Shown here: one piece after another, positions 13,946 to 20,074 of the stretch | Layout of the letters: each line of letters starts with the position of its first letter | How positions within the stretch are numbered: position 1 is the first letter of the stretch | Virus record (IMG/VR): IMGVR_UViG_3300019752_000027 | Span: 1-20,074 of that record | DNA from: a virus | Strand: one strand, 5' to 3' | Length of the DNA stretch: 20,074 nt | Program-made: the position numbers and the translations under genes | The notes under the pieces: model-generated | Databases searched by the model: none | What the model saw: the letters and a program-made list of their open reading frames with translations, nothing else | What the model was told of the DNA's origin: nothing

Positions 13946-14684
13946 TACAACAGCACAAAGTTCTGATGCTGATGAATTTACAACGGAAGAAAGAGCAGCT
14001 TTTTTAACATCTTGGGGGGCTGCTAAAGCTGGGGGCGATAGTGGTCAAGATTTTGCGGCTAAAAACATAACAGCAGATGGAGTACATGGACTTTTGAACA
14101 CATTGGATCAATACTTAAACTTATGTAATGGATTTGACAGGTCGGATGGTAGTTTGTATATCAACAGACTAGGGGCGACAACACCTGTTCAAACTATGTA
14201 TTTTAACAAAGGAAACGGTGTTTATAATGAATACGTGAACATTGTAGCTAATTCTTTTACACCTTTCACAGGCTGTCACATAATCCCAAAAGAAGACCAC
14301 GACTTCAAAATAGGGGAGCTTATTTGCATAGAAGCCATCCCAAACAAAGATACAAAACAACCAGACTGGAGAGGTAGATATGCCAAAAGGAATGAAAAAG
14401 GAATTTTCGGTATCGTTTTCCAAGAAGCGGAAGAATCTAAACCAAAACCTCAGATAGGTGTAAATAAATTTTATTCAATAGCTTGTTTAGGGGATATGAA
14501 AATTTTGTGTAATAACGAAAATGGAGATATAAAATATGGAGATGAATTAACGCCATCCTCAGTAAAAGGACAAGCAATGAAGGCTGATGAAAATATTCAT
14601 AGACGCAAAGTTTGCGGCATAGCAGGTCGCTCCCACACGTTCACATCAAGCGAGGCTATTTTATTAGACACAACTAAGGAATAA
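13932..14684 (+). CDS. Uncharacterised virion protein between distal-tail and tail-tip genes
   Basis: A 250-residue protein without a family that I can name. Residues 1-45 are an acidic, low-hydrophobicity leader (TTAQSSDADEFTTEERAAFL, GAAKAGGDSGQDFAAKN) ending in 'ITADGVHGLLNTLDQYL'. The rest is beta-rich. The C-terminal 60 residues (GDIKYGDELTPSSVKGQAMKAD, then RRKVCGIAGRSH) have the look of a small beta-sandwich used as a surface module in phage virion proteins, where a GD-L-S-G-A pattern precedes a final strand. Placed between tape measure and tail-tip genes, it is probably part of the tip or a fibre adaptor. Its start overlaps the previous gene by 14 bases, suggesting coupled translation; it ends two bases before the next ATG. 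Confidence 0.5.
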   Translation: MGTFNTTAQSSDADEFTTEERAAFLTSWGAAKAGGDSGQDFAAKNITADGVHGLLNTLDQYLNLCNGFDRSDGSLYINRLGATTPVQTMYFNKGNGVYNEYVNIVANSFTPFTGCHIIPKEDHDFKIGELICIEAIPNKDTKQPDWRGRYAKRNEKGIFGIVFQEAEESKPKPQIGVNKFYSIACLGDMKILCNNENGDIKYGDELTPSSVKGQAMKADENIHRRKVCGIAGRSHTFTSSEAILLDTTKE

Positions 14685-14686
14685 AT

Positions 14687-17600
14687 ATGATAGACATAAA
14701 AAGAAATATAACTACAATAGTAGCATCTTCTAGGAAATATGTGTATTCAGGTATTCATATGGGAGAAAAAACGGTGACTGTAACAGTTCAGTCACCTACT
14801 CCTATAACTTTCCTAAAAGGAGATGCTGTTGTTTACAATAATAACACCTTTAGACTTAGAGTAGTTCCGACAGGACATCAAGTTTACAATAGCGAGCTTA
14901 TTGAATACACACTAGAATTTAAGCATGAACAGTATGAATTAGGATTAACATCTTTTAAGGACGTTGTACCTGAAGGTGGTGTATCTGAGGCTTATTACAA
15001 CAACACATCAAATGTTGTAACGATAGGTACTGTAGAGAATTTAATGGGGCGCATAATCTCTAATATGAATAGAACTTATGCAGGGTGGTCTTTTGTCATA
15101 GGAGCAGAAGTTGAATTAATAGAGAAAGATATTATCTTAAACAATCAAAAATGTTCAGATGCTCTTGCTTTAGTGTCGTCATTGTTTGGATTACAATATT
15201 GGATTACTGGCAAGCAAATAAGAGTTGGTGGTACTGCACCTGTAGTTGGTGGTGTTTTTGAATATGGTAAAAACAAGGGAATATGTGAGATTACTAGATC
15301 TGGGGAGAACAAAGAAATGACTACTAGACTTTTCGCATATGGTTCAAGTAGGAACATTCCTTCTGACTATAACGTCACAGAGGATTATAAAAATAACCCA
15401 AGACTAATGCTTCCAAATTTTGTAAGCACTGGAGTCAATCATATAGATTCTCCATTAATAGACCTAAACAATATAGAAGAAGGTGAATTATCTAATGACA
15501 GTATATTCCCAAGCATAAACGATGGTACAGGAAGAAATCAAATCGTTTTGATGGATAACATAGAAGAAGATTTACAAGCTGGATTTTATGTTCATATAAA
15601 AGACATAGGATTCAACATAAACGACAAGCTTACTAGTAAACCGCCTGTTTTAAGCATGATTTCTGGATTAACAACTGGTTTAGAATTTGAAATAACAGAA
15701 GTTATACCATATACCGATGCTGGATTCCCAGAGGAAGATAAAATAACTGGTGCTGCTTATAGGTTGTTATGTAAAAGAAATACAACAATAGAAAACAGAC
15801 CACTACCTAATAACGTAGTGAAAATGATAAATGGGGATAAGTTTGTATTGTTAGATATCTTAATGGATGAATCTTATGTGTTAAACGCTGAAACAAGACT
15901 ATTAGAATGGGCACAAAAACAATTCTCAGAACAAAACATAGACAAACAAAAAACTACATATTCAGCAAAATTCACAGAGGAATATATAGATGCAAATCCA
16001 GCTATAAAAGACACTATACTAGAAGGTAGCTTAGTTCATATTAAATCTACTGAGTTTGATATAGATGATAATATAACTATACAAACTTTAACAATAACAC
16101 ATGACGAAAGTCCTTTCCCTAAATATGACTTAAGTATAGCTAATACGGTAATAGCTAGTAAATTCACTTCTGTGATAGACAGTGTTAAAAATGTTGAAAA
16201 CGAATTACAATATAAAGTAAGTACAGATGATATTAAAGCTCAACAAACATCTGAAAACATAAGATTACTAGAAGAAGCAAATAAGGCTGTTGTATTTGGA
16301 GAATCTATAAATAATTTCATTGTAGATGGGAATGTAAACATAAACAATTCAGCACTTACAGCTAGTGGTGGAACTATAGTACATAGAGGCAAAGATGTTT
16401 ATTTTGGTATAAATAACACACAAGCAAATAAAGTATGGCTGATTGCTGACCAATATTTAGCCACATTAGATGTAAATAAAACTTTTAGGTTGTATATAAA
16501 AGCTTCTAAAACATCTTCTTCTGCTTGGTGGATACATAGTGAAAATGAATTAATCCAAGATACTGATGATTTTTTCTATTTCGAGTGGGGTACAATATTT
16601 CCAATTGACGAAAATGGGAAGCGTCCTATTTCTTCAACAAAAGGGATAACAGCTATTGTTGGTGGCACTATATATACAGAAATGACTCGATCTTTGAATG
16701 GGTTTTCGTATTCTGATTGGGAGAACAATAGGGCTATATGGGGAGATGGTACTAATGGATGGGATTGGAATGTAACAACTCCAAACACAATGACTACTAG
16801 AGGTATGCAAATCCAATCTCCTTCTGGCATAACACAGCCATTAGGCGTTAATAGAGGTACTTATTCTCCACTAGTTACTTATTATGTTGGGGATCAGGTT
16901 TATTACGACCAGAGTACATATTTATGTATAACACAAAGCTTAGGCAATGATCCAAAAACAGGATATTGGCAAGCAGTAGCTCTTAAAGGTGAACCTTTTT
17001 CATTCGATCAAGGACTATTAGTAGATAGACCAGACGCCACAACAGAAGCTATTGGGTATTCGTATTTTGCCACAGACACCAGTTTGCTATATATGGTCAT
17101 AGCTGGAAATCCTCAAACTTGGAATGAAGGTGCGCCTTTTGGTAAAGGAGAAGATGGTAAAACATATTATACTTGGATAAAATATACAGACGTATTAGAT
17201 AGAACATTAGGATTTAATGGTAAAACATTAGGATTTAATGGTAAAACATTAGGACTTACAGGGGGGCAAGTTTTAGACGACAATAGAGGGGCAGTTTACC
17301 TTGGAATATCATACAATAATGAATCACCTACAGAATCACTAAATCAGGCTGATTACACTTGGACTAAAATCAAAGGAGACGATGGTGCAACTGGAGCTAG
17401 TGGATTAAATGGAGATACTTATGAATACAGATACGCTAAAAACGGATCTCCAATAACTCCTCCATCTTTAAACAATACAGATAGAACACCTATTGGATGG
17501 AGTATAGAAAAACCATCTATAGGGGCTATGGAAGCTATTTGGATGATTAGAGTTAAAATAAGTGGCGTTACAGGAAATCTGATAGGAAATTGGACTTCAC

Positions 17601-18586
17601 CTAATTTAGAGACATTTAATGACAAAGTATCTATAGGTCTCACTTATGAAGGAACTTACAACAGTGGAGTAGTATATACTGGGACGACATCATCTGTTCA
17701 GTCAGTATTATACAATGGTAGGTATTATTATACAAGACCTGATATTGGCTCTTTTAACGAACAAGTTCCTACAAACCTAAATTACTGGTGTCCTTTTGGG
17801 AATCAAGTAAGCTCTATGGCAACAGGGCTACTTTTGGCACAAAGTACAGTAATAGAAAATCTTATTGCTGAGCACATAAAAACATCCACGTCTGGCAAGA
17901 GAGTGGAGGTGAACGAAGGAGATAGTAACGCTATTGTAACATATGACAGCAACAGCAATGAAGTTGTTCGTATTGACGACAATATGAGTGGTGGATATGG
18001 AAGTGATGAGAGTGGTGTTAGAGTTCAAAACGGAAGCACCAAAACAGCAATGCTTACACCTTCTGGAGTTTTTGCTAACCACGCAAATATGAACATGTAC
18101 CCATCTTCAACAGGAAAAGAGGGCGTAGCATCTGTAGTTGGATTAGGATTTGCGAATGTAAATAAAAACTTTTGGGATGATAATTTTATTTGTGGTGGAT
18201 ATTTCAGATCTTACAATGATGGAACTGCAAAAGAATATGCTTCAGTACATGATGGAGATGTAAGAATAGATGGCATTTGTAGTGGTAGAAAGCCCTATTT
18301 AGAATTAGTATTACAGGGTCAATCAACAAACATAGAAAGTTGGTTTAAATATTATGGTAAGGATTCCGATTGGAATATATTAATATCTTCCACCGTAGGA
18401 ACTGGTGTAAATACAATAAATTTACCACCTAATGCTGCAATAGGAACTGTTTATACTTTCTCATGGACTGGAACTTCATTACTAACAGCCATAAAGGAAA
18501 ATGGAAATACAATAATCAACAAATCACAAGGTGATAACACACCTTCTATACTTATTAAAACATCAGCAGGGTGGAAAAAACTATAA
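14687..18586 (+). CDS. Large tail-tip / hub protein with fibre-like C-terminal modules
   Basis: A 1299-residue protein. Residues 1-490 are a baseplate-hub-like region (MIDIKRNITTIVASSRKYVY; strands FLKGDAVVYNNNTFRLRVVP; LIEYTLEFKHEQYELG; IISNMNRTYAGWSFVIG), followed by a helical neck around 495-545 (SVIDSVKNVENELQYKVS). From about 545 it looks fibre-like: a beta domain; a module about 722-765 with GDQVYYDQSTYLC and GYWQAVALKGE, which resembles small carbohydrate-binding modules; a 7-residue tandem repeat at 840-860; a short collagen-like GDDGATGASGLNGD near 898-911; a second Tyr/Trp-rich module near 987-1030; and a C-terminal ENLIAEHIKT region leading to a beta tail. It probably forms the tip and binds host surface glycan. 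The product overlaps the next gene by 16 bases. No peptidase motif was recognised. Confidence 0.75.
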   Translation: MIDIKRNITTIVASSRKYVYSGIHMGEKTVTVTVQSPTPITFLKGDAVVYNNNTFRLRVVPTGHQVYNSELIEYTLEFKHEQYELGLTSFKDVVPEGGVSEAYYNNTSNVVTIGTVENLMGRIISNMNRTYAGWSFVIGAEVELIEKDIILNNQKCSDALALVSSLFGLQYWITGKQIRVGGTAPVVGGVFEYGKNKGICEITRSGENKEMTTRLFAYGSSRNIPSDYNVTEDYKNNPRLMLPNFVSTGVNHIDSPLIDLNNIEEGELSNDSIFPSINDGTGRNQIVLMDNIEEDLQAGFYVHIKDIGFNINDKLTSKPPVLSMISGLTTGLEFEITEVIPYTDAGFPEEDKITGAAYRLLCKRNTTIENRPLPNNVVKMINGDKFVLLDILMDESYVLNAETRLLEWAQKQFSEQNIDKQKTTYSAKFTEEYIDANPAIKDTILEGSLVHIKSTEFDIDDNITIQTLTITHDESPFPKYDLSIANTVIASKFTSVIDSVKNVENELQYKVSTDDIKAQQTSENIRLLEEANKAVVFGESINNFIVDGNVNINNSALTASGGTIVHRGKDVYFGINNTQANKVWLIADQYLATLDVNKTFRLYIKASKTSSSAWWIHSENELIQDTDDFFYFEWGTIFPIDENGKRPISSTKGITAIVGGTIYTEMTRSLNGFSYSDWENNRAIWGDGTNGWDWNVTTPNTMTTRGMQIQSPSGITQPLGVNRGTYSPLVTYYVGDQVYYDQSTYLCITQSLGNDPKTGYWQAVALKGEPFSFDQGLLVDRPDATTEAIGYSYFATDTSLLYMVIAGNPQTWNEGAPFGKGEDGKTYYTWIKYTDVLDRTLGFNGKTLGFNGKTLGLTGGQVLDDNRGAVYLGISYNNESPTESLNQADYTWTKIKGDDGATGASGLNGDTYEYRYAKNGSPITPPSLNNTDRTPIGWSIEKPSIGAMEAIWMIRVKISGVTGNLIGNWTSPNLETFNDKVSIGLTYEGTYNSGVVYTGTTSSVQSVLYNGRYYYTRPDIGSFNEQVPTNLNYWCPFGNQVSSMATGLLLAQSTVIENLIAEHIKTSTSGKRVEVNEGDSNAIVTYDSNSNEVVRIDDNMSGGYGSDESGVRVQNGSTKTAMLTPSGVFANHANMNMYPSSTGKEGVASVVGLGFANVNKNFWDDNFICGGYFRSYNDGTAKEYASVHDGDVRIDGICSGRKPYLELVLQGQSTNIESWFKYYGKDSDWNILISSTVGTGVNTINLPPNAAIGTVYTFSWTGTSLLTAIKENGNTIINKSQGDNTPSILIKTSAGWKKL
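17203..17265 (+). repeat. 21-bp tandem repeat encoding TLGFNGK
   Basis: Three in-frame units of 21 bases: the first two (17203-17223, 17224-17244) are identical over the unit and the third (17245 on) diverges after AACATTAGGA. They encode TLGFNGK, TLGFNGK and TLGLTGG at residues 840-860 of the tail-tip protein. Exact identity of adjacent units points to recent slippage. Confidence 0.9.
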
Positions 18587-19011
18587 TACACAAAAGAAAA
18601 ACATTCTCTCCTAGAGCAACATTAGGAGAGGTGTTTATTGAAGACAAACACTTTTGCTATACTTTAGAAGATGTAGTAAGAAAAGCTGGCGAAAAAACAT
18701 ATGGGAAAACAGCTATTCCTGACATGGAATATTACGTAGATATCACTTATTCTCCTAAATACAAACGTGATATGATAATTCTATACAACGCCGAAAATTA
18801 CACAGTAACAGATGGGGTAGTTACATGGTCTGGAATCAGGGTTCATGGTGGGAATAATGTTGAAGATACATTAGGATGCGTTCTGGTAGGATATAATAAA
18901 TACAAAGAAACTATATACAAAAGAGCTGACAGAGAATTAGTTAAGATAGTGAAAAAATGGATAAACAGAGGATATAAAGTAAATTGGAGGATAACAAATG
19001 AAGAAATATAA
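18571..19011 (+). CDS. DUF5675-like protein, candidate lysis enzyme
   Basis: A 146-residue protein with the hallmarks of the DUF5675 family: a short N-terminal KRKTF strand, GEVFIEDKHFCYTLED, then an Ile-Pro turn with a Met-Glu-Tyr in place of the usual Gly-Thr-Tyr (AIPDMEYYVDITYSPKY), and the signature IRVHGGNNVEDTLGCVLVG. The His, Asn and Cys in the last segment are arranged like a Cys/His active site, and members are often placed in phage lysis modules, so a peptidoglycan-cleaving role has been suggested but is not proven here. Start is a GTG overlapping the end of the tail-tip gene; no ATG in frame is close enough to replace it. It overlaps the next gene by 14 bases, consistent with a tail-tip / lysis operon. 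Confidence 0.7.
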   Translation: MEKTIIHKRKTFSPRATLGEVFIEDKHFCYTLEDVVRKAGEKTYGKTAIPDMEYYVDITYSPKYKRDMIILYNAENYTVTDGVVTWSGIRVHGGNNVEDTLGCVLVGYNKYKETIYKRADRELVKIVKKWINRGYKVNWRITNEEI

Positions 19012-19543
19012 ATATATAATAGTAGTGTTAGTTGTAATAATAGGGTATTTAATCTTTACGCGCCCAAGCGAAGTCGTTCAACCGAATGAGCCGAAATGGA
19101 TTCACGATACAGTAAGAATTACAGACACGCTTCCTGTACCTATTTATGACACATTGGAGCTTCCTAAATGGTTTAGAGACACAATTACATTAAAAGATAC
19201 TTTAAGTCGCTTAGATTCGCTTAGAATATATAATATCATAACAGATTATTATACGACAAAAACTTACAGCGACACCCTTAAAAATGATTCGCTTGCTTTT
19301 ATAGTACTAGATGAAAACATAAGAGAGAATAGTATCATAAATCGTTCGCTAACATATAGGAATAACTACAAACCAGTAGTTTTAAGAGAGGATAAGAGAG
19401 GATTGTATGGATTTGGTACTGTTGGAAGAAATTCTGCCAGATTAGGCGTTATAATAGACTTAAATCACAGGGTAAATTATATTGGAGGATATGATGTTAT
19501 GACAGGTGGTGTGTTTTTTGGAGTAAGCTATCTTATTTGGTAG
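18998..19543 (+). CDS. Membrane-anchored protein, spanin candidate
   Basis: A 181-residue protein with an N-terminal transmembrane anchor (residues 5-21, YKYIIVVLVVIIGYLIF, after basic MKK). A periplasmic section about 25-110 is rich in Asp-Thr pairs (HDTVRITDTL, YDTLEL, RDTITLKDTL). The last 50 residues (GLYGFGTVGRNSARLGVIIDL; NYIGGYDVMTGGVFFGVSYLIW) alternate hydrophobic and small residues and end in Trp, as do outer-membrane beta proteins. Following the lysis candidate with a 14-base overlap, it could bridge inner and outer membranes like a spanin, with the order of anchors opposite to lipoprotein-type single-gene spanins. This is inference; similar Bacteroidota phage proteins are annotated only as domains of unknown function. 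Confidence 0.55.
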   Translation: MKKYKYIIVVLVVIIGYLIFTRPSEVVQPNEPKWIHDTVRITDTLPVPIYDTLELPKWFRDTITLKDTLSRLDSLRIYNIITDYYTTKTYSDTLKNDSLAFIVLDENIRENSIINRSLTYRNNYKPVVLREDKRGLYGFGTVGRNSARLGVIIDLNHRVNYIGGYDVMTGGVFFGVSYLIW

Positions 19544-19565
19544 CTTACTCCATTTTATTTACTTT
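19520..19565 (+). terminator. Perfect inverted repeat terminator overlapping the last + strand stop codon
   Basis: Arms GGAGTAAGCTA (19520-19530) and TAGCTTACTCC (19541-19551) are exact 11-base inverted copies with a 10-base loop, followed by ATTTTATTTACTTTT. The right arm begins with the stop codon of the spanin candidate. It ends the late operon and lies at the meeting point with the reverse-strand genes; the other side has only a run of A, as expected for a one-way T-tract. Confidence 0.85.
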
Positions 19566-19732
19566 TCTATATTATCACCATCTTCTGAGAATGTTTTACA
19601 TCCTCCAATACAACACTTAATAGTAAGAACCTCCCTACCATAATAAGAATCGTAATGCCAAGAGTGTGAAGTATAATACTTATCACATTTAAGACAATCA
19701 CTAACTGTTGCGTTTTTACAAATATTTTCCAT
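19559..19732 (-). CDS. 57-residue Cys-rich protein, zinc-ribbon-like
   Basis: A short frame, complete with ATG and TAA, whose product is MENICKNATVSDCLKC followed by DKYYTSHSWHYDSYYGREV and LTIKCCIGGCKTFSEDGDNIEK. Six Cys (5, 13, 16, 40, 41, 45) include a Cys-x2-Cys and a Cys-Cys-x3-Cys pair separated by a 23-residue span, which suggests a small zinc-binding fold. It begins Met-Glu-Asn like the two cassette genes and lies 9 bases after the stop of the gene upstream on its strand, so it is probably translated from the same message. Function unknown; not a chance frame, given the spacing and balanced composition. Confidence 0.65.
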   Translation of the reverse strand: MENICKNATVSDCLKCDKYYTSHSWHYDSYYGREVLTIKCCIGGCKTFSEDGDNIEK

Positions 19733-19741
19733 ATTTTTAAA

Positions 19742-20068
19742 TTATTTAATCTCCTCAGCTAATCCTCTTTCTATCCAATTGAAGATGTCGTAATGTTTTG
19801 ATGCAAGAAAATTAATTGCTTTGTATGTGTCTTCAAAAGACATAGCACCATCAAAACCAAACCTATTATCAGTCTTGTCAAACCTTCTGCCACATTCTTT
19901 TATTAGATATTGTTCTTCTTCAAAAGTAATACTACTTAAAGGCTTTATTAGGGGCTTAATTTCACTAAGATAATACTCATCCTCGTTATTATCTATAACA
20001 AGGGCTTCATCTACACCTCTAATAGTTTTACCATCTACATTTATCTGCAGATCAGTCCCCAAAAACAT
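19742..20068 (-). CDS. Conserved phage hypothetical protein, possibly partial at its N-terminus
   Basis: The 108 residues visible from the ATG at 20068 include IKPLIKPLSSITFEEEQYLIKEC and, toward the C-terminus, ISFED-like AMSFEDTYKAINFLASKHYDIFNWIERGLA. This resembles, from memory, an unnamed family found in many Bacteroidota phages (a PLSS/RPLS motif followed by a Phe/Trp-rich helix and H-x-D-x-x-x-x-I-E-x-G-L-A). No function is known to me. The frame stays open for two more codons to the edge of the window, so the true start may lie outside. It belongs to a separate reverse-strand unit, perhaps early genes. Confidence 0.6.
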   Translation of the reverse strand: MFLGTDLQINVDGKTIRGVDEALVIDNNEDEYYLSEIKPLIKPLSSITFEEEQYLIKECGRRFDKTDNRFGFDGAMSFEDTYKAINFLASKHYDIFNWIERGLAEEIK

Positions 20069-20074
20069 CTTAAT

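Noticed and set aside
1-20074. tRNA genes, CRISPR arrays, insertion sequences or attachment sites
   Set aside because: No cloverleaf-like segment, evenly spaced short repeats, transposase or terminal inverted repeats were recognised on either strand.

Overview
The window is the late virion-morphogenesis region of a tailed double-stranded DNA phage or prophage of a low-GC member of the Bacteroidota (by eye about one third G+C). The host group is inferred from four things: the capsid, neck and tail proteins look like Bacteroidota phage proteins; Shine-Dalgarno sequences are weak or absent; promoter elements have the Bacteroidota form (TTG, about 20 bases, TAnnTTTG); and the lysis-region proteins are of a type common in that phylum. 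A siphovirus-like long, non-contractile tail is likely: there is one tail-tube gene, a frameshifting chaperone pair, a very long tape measure, and no sheath. Whether this is a free phage or an integrated prophage cannot be told from the window.

Layout, left to right. 1-4199 (+): end of a probable scaffold gene, a head decoration/fibre protein, the major capsid protein, four small head-tail connector and tail-completion genes, and the tail-tube protein, ending in a strong terminator. 4237-5255 (-): first inserted reverse-strand cassette with two hypothetical genes. 5367-6109 (+): tail-assembly chaperone read in two frames through a T9 slippery run, then a second strong terminator. 6146-7446 (-): second reverse-strand cassette, with a phage antirepressor broken by one base and a coiled-coil protein. 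7600-13536 (+): tape measure protein of 1978 codons carrying an in-frame 134-residue mini-intein at residues 291-424. 13541-19543 (+): distal-tail/baseplate genes, a large tail-tip protein with carbohydrate-binding-like modules, a DUF5675-like lysis candidate and a membrane-anchored spanin candidate. 19559 to the right edge (-): a convergent block with a 57-residue Cys-rich protein and a conserved phage hypothetical.

The main observations are these. (1) The tape measure intein lies exactly inside a conserved motif, so splicing should be needed to make the tail ruler. (2) The two reverse-strand cassettes flank the chaperone gene. Each begins at a nearly identical 100-bp divergent promoter (97 of 100 bases the same) and ends against a similar G/C-rich terminator, so they look like a repeated 'moron' design that split an ancestral tail-tube / chaperone / tape-measure operon. 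(3) The chaperone has a classical -1 frameshift layout. (4) The antirepressor has lost one base of a T run, or uses an unusual frameshift, at the start of its BRO-N domain. The + strand genes make the head, connector, tail and lysis functions. The - strand cassettes probably carry regulatory or host-interaction functions under their own promoters. No tRNA, rRNA, CRISPR array, insertion sequence or attachment site was recognised.
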